From the NCBI RefSeq assembly GCF_003946555.1, contig NZ_RHOO01000020.1:1-46078 (forward strand): DNA of 46,078 bases, read 5' to 3'. The notes below the pieces were generated by a model. That model was not told the origin of the DNA. It saw nothing but the letters and a program-made list of their open reading frames with translations, and did no database searches. The DNA comes from Companilactobacillus hulinensis (GTDB lineage Bacteria; Bacillota; Bacilli; Lactobacillales; Lactobacillaceae). How positions within the stretch are numbered: position 1 is the stretch's first letter; the number at the start of each line of letters is the position of its first letter. Shown piece by piece: positions 7,047 through 14,936 of the stretch. The position numbers and the translations under genes were made by a program.

Positions 7047-7116
7047 GTAACTTTATTTGACTTTTGTAACTAAAGATTATAAGATAGCCTCAGTTACAAA
7101 ATACAAATAAAGTTAC
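7047..7116. promoter_or_regulatory. TetR-type operator and promoter of the MDR/hydrolase operon
   Basis: Arms 7047-7071 and 7092-7116 are 25 bases each and complementary except for two positions, starting GTAACTTTATTTG and ending CAAATAAAGTTAC, with a 20-base centre. A plus-strand promoter overlaps it: TTGACT at 7057-7062 inside arm 1, then 17 bases, then TAAGAT at 7080-7085. Each arm also carries a GTAAC direct repeat, so two repressor dimers could bind. Confidence 0.7.
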
Positions 7117-7145
7117 CTGGTAACATTTAAAGGAGAGTCTTCAAG

Positions 7146-8147
7146 ATGCAAACTGCTCAATTATTGAAATATGATAAGAATTTTAAATTAGTTGTTAAGG
7201 ATATGCCAATACCAAAGCCTAATGATAATGAAGTATTAGTAAAAGTAAAGGCAGCTGCTGTCAATCCTGTGGATATGTTAATTGGAACAGGTAGCGTAAA
7301 GTTGATTCAAGATTATGCGATGCCCACAATTATGGGAAATGAATTATCAGGAATTGTAGAATCTGTTGGTGCAAATGTTAAAGGATTCAAGGTTGGTGAT
7401 GAAATATATTCACGATTGCCATTGGAAAAAATTGGTGCTTTTACGGAATATGCAGCCATAGATTATCATGCTGTAGCAATTAAGCCAGCAAACTTAGACT
7501 TTGTACACAGTGCTGCAGTTCCTTTAACGGGATTAACGGCATATCAGGGATTGACTGAAGAATTAGATGCACAGCCTGGACAGAGTGTAATGATTCCTGG
7601 TGGATCAGGTTCGTTTGGACAAATGGCAATTCCCATTGCTAAGCAAATGGGATTAACAGTTATGGTCAGTGGTAATGCTCGTTCAGAACAATCAGCCAAG
7701 GATATGGGAGTTGAACAATATTTTGATTATCGTAAGCAAAATTATTGGGAACATCTTAAGTCAGTTGATTATGTAATTGATACTATTGGTAAAAAAGAAT
7801 TTGATCATGAATTACAGATCTTGAAACCAAATGGTAGAATACTTTCACTTATAATGGGACCTAATCGTCGATTCGCCCAAGGTCGTAATCTTGGATTTGT
7901 GAAAACAACAATGTTTTCAATTGCTGGGAATAAAATTGATAAGCAAGCTAAAAAGGCAGATGCAGAGTATCACTTTATTTTTGTTAGAAGTGATGGTGAT
8001 CAATTAAAGAAAATCACCAAAATTGTTGAAGAAAACAATATTGAGCCTGCCGTAGATCCAACTGAATTCAAGTTAGCTGATATCAATGATGCCTTGGATT
8101 TTGTAGCAAATGGACATCCAAAGGGAAAAGTAGTAATTAGATTCTAA
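7146..8147 (+). CDS. NADPH-dependent MDR oxidoreductase (quinone reductase-like)
   Basis: Protein of 333 residues with the zinc-free MDR layout. The GroES-like domain is residues 1-125 (AAAVNPVDMLIGTG, IMGNELSGIVESVG, VGDEIYSRLP). The cofactor domain has PGGSGSFGQMAIPIAKQMG (about 150-170), where the usual GGxGxVG loop reads GGSGSFG. It likely reduces quinones or enals. AAAGGAGAG precedes the ATG. It is first in a two-gene operon with the hydrolase at 8175 and is controlled by the divergent TetR gene through the dyad at 7047-7116. Confidence 0.92.
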   Translation: MQTAQLLKYDKNFKLVVKDMPIPKPNDNEVLVKVKAAAVNPVDMLIGTGSVKLIQDYAMPTIMGNELSGIVESVGANVKGFKVGDEIYSRLPLEKIGAFTEYAAIDYHAVAIKPANLDFVHSAAVPLTGLTAYQGLTEELDAQPGQSVMIPGGSGSFGQMAIPIAKQMGLTVMVSGNARSEQSAKDMGVEQYFDYRKQNYWEHLKSVDYVIDTIGKKEFDHELQILKPNGRILSLIMGPNRRFAQGRNLGFVKTTMFSIAGNKIDKQAKKADAEYHFIFVRSDGDQLKKITKIVEENNIEPAVDPTEFKLADINDALDFVANGHPKGKVVIRF

Positions 8148-8174
8148 AAAATAAATATTAATGAGGGCATTGTA

Positions 8175-9020
8175 ATGGAGGAATTTCATTATATCAACGC
8201 AGAAAACAAATTAATTACAGCCGATAACGGTGTTTCATATTTGTATCGTGAACTTGGTAAAAGAACAGGTATACCTATAATTGGATTCAATCACTTATCA
8301 GCCAATCTAGATAATTGGGATCCCGTGATTATTGATGGGGTGGCAAAAGAACACTGGATAATCACTTTTGACTATCAAGGTGTAGGTGGATCTACTGGTA
8401 AGGTGCAAGATACTATTCAAGGGATGGCAAAGGATGCGCTTAATTTCATTAAAGCATTAGGTTTTACCAAAGTTAATATACTGGGATTCTCGATGGGTGG
8501 TATGGTTGCACAAGAATTAATGCTGTTGGATCCTGAGATTATCAATCGTGTAATCTTGTCAGGAACTGGTCCTCGTGGTGGTGAAGGCATCGAAAATGTA
8601 ACAAAAATATCTGATGCGTCTCTTATCAAGGCTTTATTAACTTTCAAGGATATTAAGGAATACATGTTTTTTACAACTACTCCAAATGGTAAAAAGAGCG
8701 GAAAAGATTTCATTTCAAGATTGAAGATTAGAAAAAACGATCGTGATAAAACTATCAATTGGTTTGCTTATCGTCGCCAATTACGAGCCATCAATAAGTG
8801 GGGCAAAGAAGCACCAGCTAATTTATCAGTTATTGATAAACCAGTATTAGTAGTTAATGGTGATCACGATATTATGGTGCCAACTGAACCGAACACATGC
8901 ATTCTTAACCGTGAAATACCTAATAGCAAATTAATTATTTACCCTGATGCTGGACATGGTAGTATCGCACAGAATAATATATCGTTCGTTGCCAGTGCAG
9001 ATGAGTTTTATACAGAATAG
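8175..9020 (+). CDS. Alpha/beta-hydrolase
   Basis: Hydrolase of 281 residues. The nucleophile elbow is GFSMGG (Ser near residue 107), the acid is probably the Asp in VVNGDHDIMV, and the catalytic His is in DAGHGS near the C-terminus. An HG-type oxyanion region is replaced by FNHLSANLDNWD. It has no signal peptide, so it is cytoplasmic. The gap to the upstream oxidoreductase is 27 bases with TGAGGGC as ribosome site, so the two are co-transcribed and probably share the TetR control. The substrate is unknown. Confidence 0.9.
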   Translation: MEEFHYINAENKLITADNGVSYLYRELGKRTGIPIIGFNHLSANLDNWDPVIIDGVAKEHWIITFDYQGVGGSTGKVQDTIQGMAKDALNFIKALGFTKVNILGFSMGGMVAQELMLLDPEIINRVILSGTGPRGGEGIENVTKISDASLIKALLTFKDIKEYMFFTTTPNGKKSGKDFISRLKIRKNDRDKTINWFAYRRQLRAINKWGKEAPANLSVIDKPVLVVNGDHDIMVPTEPNTCILNREIPNSKLIIYPDAGHGSIAQNNISFVASADEFYTE

Positions 9021-9060
9021 TTTTGAATTAAGTAAGCCGTTTAATGAAATTTGGAATCCT

Positions 9061-9116
9061 AAAGTGCTTCATAATTGTTAGACAAGAAATCTAACAGTTA
9101 TGGAGCACTTTTTATA
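9061..9116 (+). terminator. Long hairpin terminator (end of hydrolase operon or IS border)
   Basis: The arms 9061-9082 and 9090-9111 pair over 22 bases with two G-U type changes (AAAGTGCTTC... / ...GGAGCACTTT), followed by TTTTT. It directly precedes the transposase relic. Confidence 0.8.
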
Positions 9117-9361
9117 TGGTTAAATACAGCGCAAAACTAAAGGCCGAAGTTGTTGGTCTTTCAAGTAAGCAATAGTCCTAATAGTGAATTGATAGTGAAC
9201 ACATTGAATGAGCTCATAACAGTCATTCCAGAAGGAGTAAAGCCAACGATTCATTTGGATCAAGGTTGGCATTATCAATTAAATTACTATATCGACGAAT
9301 CTCAAGAAAAACAAAAGGCATGACTCCCCGTAAATACAGAGAACATGCCTTAGCAGCTTAA
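9116..9361 (+). pseudogene. IS3-family transposase relic with internal deletion
   Basis: Three pieces of an IS3-type element remain. At 9116-9175 a frame begins MVKYSAKLKAEVVGLSSKQ and stops, like the OrfA start. From 9180 a second frame reads NSELIVNTLNELITVIPEGV followed by KPTIHLDQGWHYQ, which is the DDE core block around the second Asp (usually HSDQGWHYQ). A third frame ends with KTKGMTPRKYREHALAA and a stop at 9361, the usual OrfB C-terminus. Most of the element is deleted and frames are broken, so it cannot transpose. Confidence 0.85.
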
Positions 9362-9367
9362 CAATAT

Positions 9368-9937
9368 TTAATTTTGTCTAACTTTTGTGTTGCACTTTAA
9401 AAGGTCTTTTTTTGATGGAATAGTTTTTAAAGCTAAATTTAATTTTTCATTCAATGACAGCGTTCCATCCATTACTAGATCCGCATCATTACTAACGAAT
9501 TGTTCATGATCGACAAAGATAGGGCGAGCAAAGTCGAGATAAGTTCTCATCCATGACATAATTTCATCGGTTGATTTATCTTGATAGTCGCGGGTAACCT
9601 GACGAGCCAAACAAATATCCAGTGGAGTTTTAATATAAATTACTTTATCAATAAACGGATTCAAAGTTTTATTCTTGTATCCGAAAGGAAAATCAATCAA
9701 GATAAATGGATAATGATTATTAACTTTCTTCAAATCTGCCATTAAAGCACCAATGTCGTATTGATTAACTGCATCTTTTACTGGTGTATCAATTGGTGGC
9801 GCTGACGGAAGGGCATCAATATTGTAATCGTCAAAAGAAATCACGAAACTATTTAATTTTTTATTTAGGGCATTGATTAAGGTTGTTTTGCCACTACCAG
9901 TTACACCACTAATAACGACAACATAGCTAGATTTCAA
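9368..9937 (-). CDS. P-loop nucleoside-kinase-like protein (uridine-kinase type)
   Basis: ATP-binding protein of 189 residues. The Walker A motif is GVTGSGKTTLI at residues 10-20, followed by a switch-like region ISFDDYNID. A LID-like basic stretch (CLARQVTRDYQDK) lies in the C-terminal half. This matches small AAA/uridine-kinase-like proteins that phosphorylate a small molecule; the substrate is not known. The start is TTG at 9937 with GAGATGA about 5 bases upstream; no ATG start is available that keeps the P-loop. It is a single-gene unit on the minus strand next to the IS3 relic. Confidence 0.82.
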   Translation of the reverse strand: MKSSYVVVISGVTGSGKTTLINALNKKLNSFVISFDDYNIDALPSAPPIDTPVKDAVNQYDIGALMADLKKVNNHYPFILIDFPFGYKNKTLNPFIDKVIYIKTPLDICLARQVTRDYQDKSTDEIMSWMRTYLDFARPIFVDHEQFVSNDADLVMDGTLSLNEKLNLALKTIPSKKDLLKCNTKVRQN

Positions 9938-10026
9938 ATAATCATCTCATTTAATTTTTGAGTTAATTATATAGCTAATGGCAAAAAAATAACATTCACT
10001 AAGGGATGTTATTAAGAATTGACTCG

Positions 10027-10305
10027 TTAACGTTGTGTTTGCATGTGCGTATCAGCCAATAATAATGTGTATGAATTAACACCGAAGAAGGCGATAATTA
10101 CCATCAAGCTAGTTAGGAAAAATCCCAGGAACATCAATCCCAATCCTAACAACAATCCAAAGACTGCAAGTAAAGGAGGTGTCGCTATGGATAATTTCAT
10201 AGTGTTAATCCGAATTGAAAGGAGAGATCTTGTTAACTTTTTTGATAAATGTTCTGTACTCGTTATTTTGTCTAAGAGCCATCTTAGGAGTGACTCATTC
10301 GTCAC
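10027..10305 (-). pseudogene. Membrane-protein fragment (possible permease remnant)
   Basis: A minus-strand open frame encodes two strong membrane segments (PPLLAVFGLLLGLGLMFLGF, then LTSLMVIIAFFGVNSYTLLL) and ends MQTQR. The GTG start at 10305 has no ribosome site and the N-terminal 35 residues look random. It looks like an internal piece of a multi-pass transporter. A plus-strand frame with a much better ribosome site overlaps it. I regard this as a probable relic. Confidence 0.35.
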
Positions 10306-10381
10306 TGATGGTTACATTCAAAATAATTGTGCAGGTAAAATCTATCATTTGGATATTAAAAAAGTGAACCCCATTGACTGA
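10187..10381 (+). CDS. Possible 64-residue protein with a strong ribosome site
   Basis: ATG 10187 follows AAAGGAGGT by only 6 bases, one of the best ribosome sites in the window. The product begins MDNFIVLIRIERRDLVNFFD and matches no family I know. The frame runs into the hairpin of element B at 10363. The ribosome site is strong but the protein is unconvincing, and the overlapping minus-strand frame is more protein-like. It may be the damaged start of a small toxin-like gene. Confidence 0.25.
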   Translation: MDNFIVLIRIERRDLVNFFDKCSVLVILSKSHLRSDSFVTDGYIQNNCAGKIYHLDIKKVNPID

Positions 10382-10470
10382 CCGGTCAAGGCTCACTATT
10401 AGCTAAGATATAATTGGCCACCGCGTTAGCGGAACTGCCGGCAGACCATCATTTCGGTCTGCTTTTTATT
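10363..10470 (+). ncRNA. Hairpin + CCGCGTnAGCGG hairpin + terminator element, copy B
   Basis: Same architecture as copy A at 1227-1338. A hairpin AGTGAACC..TTGAC / GTCAA..GGCTCACT (10363-10398) is followed by a conserved hairpin CCGC-GTTA-GCGG with flanking GGC/GCC (about 10417-10440). A terminator GCAGACC...GGTCTGC with a T-run (10441-10469) ends it. The outer stems differ in sequence from copy A; the middle 18 bases are nearly identical. No gene fits within this stretch. Confidence 0.4.
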
Positions 10471-10520
10471 TTGTTCAAGTACATTTTATCAGTAGCTATG
10501 TAATTCAGCAATTATTTAGG

Positions 10521-10553
10521 ACAGGACAAATATTAAAATAGGTCCTGTGTATT
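10521..10553. terminator. Inverted repeat at the end of the MFS gene
   Basis: ACAGGAC (10521-10527) pairs with GTCCTGT (10542-10548) around an AT-rich loop. A T-run lies on the plus side. It probably ends the minus-strand MFS transcript, but the tail on that strand is weak. Confidence 0.45.
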
Positions 10554-10556
10554 TTT

Positions 10557-12287
10557 TCATACACTCTTTTTCTTAAATATAAATACAAGAACTAAGCTTG
10601 CAAATATTAATGGATATTCAAGTGTATATAGATTCAAAAATGAATCATTCAACTGATCATTTAAGTGATTCTTAATATTTCTAGTAGTGTATGTAATTTG
10701 ATTGTTTAATTTATCGACTTTTTTGTCGACAGCAATTGCTACTTGTTGATGAATTGTATTTTTAGCGGCTTCGGGTAGTACAACCCCTAATGTTTCTTGT
10801 TTCTGTGCAACAATTTTTGTATATTCAGCGTTGATTAATTTGTTTCGTTTAGTAGAGTCAATAGTACTGCTTTTAACTTTGTTTGAACTGTTGATATTGT
10901 TATTGTTGTTTGAAATCAGTTTGCTATGTAGCTTATTTTTAATAGTCGTTTTTGAACTGTTAGCAACATCGATTTTATCAACTTGTTCAACTGCATAATC
11001 ATAAGTTTGGCGTTTAGCATCAGTAATGTTGCCACTCAGCATTGATAGGAATAATGCCATACCAATGGTAATTCCGACGGTTCTCATAACATTCAGGACA
11101 TTCTGTCCAGCAGTTAATTCAGTACCTTGCAATTCAGATATACCTACTGTTAAAGCTGGACCACTAATGAATCCAATTCCGAATCCAATGATGACATCGA
11201 TGATAAACAGTTGATTCCAATTATTTGTAACGTTGAGATTGCTTAACAAATAGATACCAATTCCTGATGCCAGAATTCCTATGCTTATTAGTATTCTATT
11301 TGAAATCTTGCCAATAAGTGCAATTGATAATGGATTGAAGATTAACATTGCAATGGACATTGGTGTTATCAGCAATGCAGCTTTTAACTGTGAAATATCT
11401 GTTATTTTTATTAGGTAAGTTGGTAATATTCCGATGAAACTAGCAAGTATGATGAATGCTATTAAAATGCTAGTAATTGAGGCAACAAAATCACGATTCT
11501 TGAATAGTTTCATTGGAATAATAGGATCTTTGGTTTTAATTTCACGTAATATGAATAATAGTAATAGTACGACTGAACTAATTCCGCAGATCAGTGTTTT
11601 GAAGCTGATCCAACCCCAGTCACGTCCATCAACTAAAGCTGATGTCATTAACAATAAGGTTCCAACTATTAATGATGTTCCAACAGTATCAAGTTTAACG
11701 TTCTTAGTCAGTTCATTTTTCATTGATAGAGTTGAAAGAGTGCTTAACAATAGAATAATGACGATTGGTACATTGATGAGAAATACCCAGTGCCAACCGA
11801 AGAATTGTGAGATAATACCACCAATAGCTGGTCCCATGGCTGATTCTAATGCTTGTGTTACGCCGAGAATTGCTAGAACTTTTGCGCGTTCTTCTTGACT
11901 AGCAATATTCAATGAAATTAGCATGGCTGCTGATAACATAGTTGCTGCGCCAATGCTTTGAACTGCGCGTCCTACTAATAAAATATTTAAATTGGCTGAA
12001 GTACCACTGATAATGGAACCGGCTAAGAATACTATTAATGCTATGTTTAGAAGTTTGACACGACCGAATATATCTCCTAAGCGTCCGACAGGTATCAATA
12101 ATGATGCGAAGAGAATTGTATAAATGTTAATTGACCATGATAGATTGGTTAGTGAAACATCGAATGCTGTTTGGATTTTGGGCAATGTAATGTTCATTAT
12201 GCTGGTGTCCAAAATTACTAAGAATCCAATAATGGACATTGTGATGATTATTGCAGTTCTTTTACTTGAACTAATATTTCTTATCAA
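10557..12287 (-). CDS. DHA2-family MFS drug exporter with large external loop
   Basis: Proton-driven multidrug exporter of 576 residues, EmrB/QacA type with 14 predicted membrane segments. Visible signatures are the D1-type motif LDTSIMNITLPKIQ in helix 1, motif A GRLGDIFGRVK (near residue 70) and motif C GPAIGGIISQFFGWHWVF (about 155-172). Residues about 425-550 form a long polar Asn/Lys/Ser-rich loop between the last two helices. The start is TTG 12287, because GGAG lies 8 bases upstream; the GTG at 12296 overlaps that site. It is divergent from a TetR gene broken by a stop codon, so expression may be derepressed. Confidence 0.9.
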   Translation of the reverse strand: MIRNISSSKRTAIIITMSIIGFLVILDTSIMNITLPKIQTAFDVSLTNLSWSINIYTILFASLLIPVGRLGDIFGRVKLLNIALIVFLAGSIISGTSANLNILLVGRAVQSIGAATMLSAAMLISLNIASQEERAKVLAILGVTQALESAMGPAIGGIISQFFGWHWVFLINVPIVIILLLSTLSTLSMKNELTKNVKLDTVGTSLIVGTLLLMTSALVDGRDWGWISFKTLICGISSVVLLLLFILREIKTKDPIIPMKLFKNRDFVASITSILIAFIILASFIGILPTYLIKITDISQLKAALLITPMSIAMLIFNPLSIALIGKISNRILISIGILASGIGIYLLSNLNVTNNWNQLFIIDVIIGFGIGFISGPALTVGISELQGTELTAGQNVLNVMRTVGITIGMALFLSMLSGNITDAKRQTYDYAVEQVDKIDVANSSKTTIKNKLHSKLISNNNNNINSSNKVKSSTIDSTKRNKLINAEYTKIVAQKQETLGVVLPEAAKNTIHQQVAIAVDKKVDKLNNQITYTTRNIKNHLNDQLNDSFLNLYTLEYPLIFASLVLVFIFKKKSV

Positions 12288-12391
12288 AATTTTCACTCCC
12301 GTTCTTTTGTTGTTTCGAGAGCATTATTATCCAAATTATTATGAACCACTATTAACTAACCAATAATCGTTATAAATTTGAGGTGATTGTA

Positions 12392-12961
12392 ATGGATAGA
12401 GACACATCTGTAGAATCTGTAACACGCATGCAAAGACAAACCGAGAATTGGATCAAGGATTCATTAATTGAATTATTGAAGACATATGATTTCGATGAAA
12501 TAACCATCAAACAAATTGTTGCCACAGCTGGAATTTCTCGACCCACGTTTTATCGTCATTATTAAACAAAAGATGAAGTTCTCGAAAGCTTGATTGATGA
12601 TATCATTGGGGAATATGCGTTGTTAGTTAAGAAAGATTCCCCGTCTAGCTTCGATAAAACGTTAGAAATCTGTTTCAATTATTTTGAGACTAAGCAATAT
12701 ATCATGAAGGTGTTAATTAAAGCACACTTGTCGGATCACTTCACTTCTGCATTTACACACATATTTATAACATTGATAAATGACTTCCCCGCACCGTGGA
12801 GAAATTGGGATAATGATTTACAAGTTAGTATCGGAGTCCAATTTGCTACAGGTGGAATTATTAATGTATTAATTGGATGGATTGCTACTGACTGCAAGAT
12901 TGATAGTAAAATAATGATTCGTGAATTGATGAATACCATTCAAGATTTGGGAGCTCAATAA
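12392..12961 (+). pseudogene. TetR-family regulator interrupted by one in-frame stop
   Basis: The frame from ATG 12392 (site GAGGTGA) encodes a TetR protein of 189 codons. The HTH is intact: FDEITIKQIVATAGISRPTF then YRHY. Codon 58 is TAA (12563-12565) where the family has a residue such as Lys in YxxKxxL. The same frame then continues TKDEVLESLIDDIIGEYALL through a full C-terminal domain to 12961. This is a single base change or a sequencing error. The stop leaves only an HTH peptide without a dimer domain. Reinitiation at TTG 12590 could make the C-terminal part. Its natural target is the divergent MFS exporter. Confidence 0.88.
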
Positions 12962-12975
12962 ATAGTTATACTTTC

Positions 12976-13012
12976 TTGGAGTAATCTGCACAAATCTAGT
13001 AGAATACATAAT
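12976..13012 (+). promoter_or_regulatory. ArsR-gene promoter with apparently leaderless start
   Basis: TTGGAG near 12976-12981, about 18 bases, then TAGAAT at 13000-13005. The ATG at 13013 lies 7 bases after the -10 box, so transcription should begin at or beside the start codon. No ribosome site is visible before either ATG (13013 or 13016). Confidence 0.5.
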
Positions 13013-13294
13013 ATGATGAATACACAAAATACAAATCAAATAACGATTTTTAAAGCATTGGCAGACTCAGTGAGGCTAGATATTATTGAATACCTAAAGC
13101 ATGTTGACCGTGAAGTTACTTGTGGTGAGGTAGGGAAGGCACTGAATATTAGTAAGACTTCTGGATCATATCATTTCAAATTGTTGCAAGAGGCTGGGCT
13201 TATCATTACTAGGAAAGAGGCCCGAGAAAAATACGTCCGTCTTAATTCAGTGACGTTTGATAAATTTGTTACTAATTTTTATAAAAATATTTGA
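13013..13294 (+). CDS. ArsR-family transcriptional regulator
   Basis: Winged-helix regulator of 93 residues. ArsR features: FKALADSVRLDIIEYLKH, then the recognition region LNISKTSGSYHFKLLQEAGL and the wing TRKEAREKYVRL. The metal-binding ELCVCDL motif is absent; one Cys (residue 42) sits in VTCGEVG near the HTH, so sensing may be by thiol oxidation or another ligand. It precedes an MFS exporter in the same orientation, separated by a terminator and then a dyad operator at 13364-13391. The mRNA appears to be leaderless. Confidence 0.9.
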   Translation: MMNTQNTNQITIFKALADSVRLDIIEYLKHVDREVTCGEVGKALNISKTSGSYHFKLLQEAGLIITRKEAREKYVRLNSVTFDKFVTNFYKNI

Positions 13295-13319
13295 GAGTGC
13301 ATATTTGTACTCTCTTTTT
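13293..13319 (+). terminator. Short terminator after the ArsR gene
   Basis: GAGAGT / ACTCTC with a 10-base loop and five T. The stem overlaps the ArsR stop codon. Confidence 0.75.
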
Positions 13320-13363
13320 GTTTGTCATTTTTCTTGTCATATTTTTTAGGTAATGTTAGTTTT

Positions 13364-13391
13364 AAATAGTTCAAGAATATTTGAACTATTT
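13364..13391. promoter_or_regulatory. Perfect 11-bp inverted repeat, likely ArsR operator
   Basis: AAATAGTTCAA-GAATAT-TTGAACTATTT. The TTCAA..TTGAA core with AT-rich centre is what ArsR/SmtB repressors bind. It lies 33 bases before the MFS start, which points to repression of the exporter by the ArsR gene just upstream. Confidence 0.7.
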
Positions 13392-13423
13392 TGAACAGAA
13401 AACAATGAATGAGGAAAATTTAA

Positions 13424-14794
13424 ATGGAAGACAAACAAGTTAATTCAACCTGGGTTTTGATTTTAACTTCATTGGGATTCTTCATGTCGATGATGGATTC
13501 AATGATTGTAACCACTGCTTCGACGGCTATTCGAATGGATCTGAATATTTCAATTGATACACTGCAGTGGGCGATGAACGCATATAATATTACGATTGCA
13601 GCCGTACTTTTGGTGGGAGTTTCTTTGGGGGAACGTATTGGACGTCGTAAAATTTACAATTACGGAATTTTTGTTTTCACGCTAGGCTCAATACTCTGTG
13701 CGTTATCTAATAATATTACGATTCTAGTGATTGCACGTATTATTGAGGGAATCGGTGCCTCAGTTATGACTCCAATGTCTATGGCAATTTTGACCAATTC
13801 AATACCAGTATCAAAGCGAGGTAAGGCACTGGGAATTTGGAGTGGTATCGGAGGACTAGCGCTAATTGTTGGTCCGTCATTAGGTGGATTGATTGTTGCT
13901 AAGTTAGCTTGGCAATGGATATTTTGGATCAATGTTCCAGTTGGAATTGTGGCAATTTATCTCTCAAACAAAATATTGCCAGAGAGTACTGGAAATAGCG
14001 ATAAAGTCAATTTGTTAGATTCGATTCTTATTATTATCGCTTCAGCTGGGATTATCTGGTCATTATCATCAGTTACATCTCCAAACCTAACATTATTACC
14101 GATTGTGATTGGAATAATCAGTATATTTGCTGGAGTTTGGTTTGGATTTCGTCAGAAGCTCGAAAGCAAGCCGATGATTCCGTTCGATTATTTCAGATCA
14201 ACAACTTTTACTGGTGGAAACATTGCAACATTTCTGTTATACGGGTCAATGTACGGAGTAGTGTTCTTTCTTCCACAATTTTTACAGATTGTAGATGGCG
14301 CGGATTCATTGACAGCTGGTCTTGAGATACTTCCTTGGACTGGAACTTTGGTTGTTGTTGCACCATTTGCTGGGAATGCTGTTGATAAATATGGAGAGAG
14401 ATTGATTGCAACACTTGGATTATTGCTTCAGGGAATTGGATATTTATTGATAATGATTTTGGTAAATGAGCACAGTTCATATTTGAATATGGTCATTCCA
14501 CTTGCACTAGCAGGAGTGGGCTTATCCATGGCCGGTCCCGCGCTACAAAAAGCTGTTTTAGGATCAGTTGATAAATCAGCAATTGGCAAAGCATCAGGAA
14601 TATACAATGTTTTTAGATTGCTTGGTGGTGCAGTTGGGACAACTGTCTCAGTTATTATTTTCTATAAGTTTGGTGGAATTTCTAATGCCACTTTGTTTAC
14701 AAACGGATTTCGAGCAGCGATGTTTGGAGCTGGATTGATTTCTATTCTTGGCATTATATTTTCATTTCGATTTAAAAGGATAATCAGGGACTAG
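13424..14794 (+). CDS. DHA2-family MFS exporter (QacA/EmrB type)
   Basis: Drug/proton antiporter of 456 residues with 14 predicted membrane segments. Signatures: MMDSMIVTTASTAIRMDLNI in helix 1, motif A GERIGRRK (about 67-74) and motif C GPSLGGLIVAKLAWQWIFWI (about 148-167). GAGG lies 9 bases before the ATG. The perfect dyad at 13364-13391 upstream and the adjacent ArsR gene suggest inducible expression. It is a different subgroup from the MFS at 10557, lacking the long external loop. It is followed by a strong terminator. Confidence 0.92.
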   Translation: MEDKQVNSTWVLILTSLGFFMSMMDSMIVTTASTAIRMDLNISIDTLQWAMNAYNITIAAVLLVGVSLGERIGRRKIYNYGIFVFTLGSILCALSNNITILVIARIIEGIGASVMTPMSMAILTNSIPVSKRGKALGIWSGIGGLALIVGPSLGGLIVAKLAWQWIFWINVPVGIVAIYLSNKILPESTGNSDKVNLLDSILIIIASAGIIWSLSSVTSPNLTLLPIVIGIISIFAGVWFGFRQKLESKPMIPFDYFRSTTFTGGNIATFLLYGSMYGVVFFLPQFLQIVDGADSLTAGLEILPWTGTLVVVAPFAGNAVDKYGERLIATLGLLLQGIGYLLIMILVNEHSSYLNMVIPLALAGVGLSMAGPALQKAVLGSVDKSAIGKASGIYNVFRLLGGAVGTTVSVIIFYKFGGISNATLFTNGFRAAMFGAGLISILGIIFSFRFKRIIRD

Positions 14795-14796
14795 TC

Positions 14797-14837
14797 AAAT
14801 AGGAGATGGACTTATAAAAAGTTTGTCTCCTATTTTT
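14797..14837 (+). terminator. Terminator after the MFS exporter
   Basis: AAATAGGAGA / TCTCCTATTT plus inner ACTT/AAGT, then a T-run. Confidence 0.85.
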
Positions 14838-14936
14838 AAATTGAAATAATATGAGTAATATTTAATACAAAAAAGCTCGTAATTTTTAGCAATAAAAATA
14901 TGTTAAGGTTATTTTTAAACGAATAAGGAGATAATA

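Noticed and set aside
11434-11898. 154-residue plus-strand frame inside the MFS gene
   Set aside because: Antisense shadow of a clear 14-helix exporter; no ribosome site or family features.
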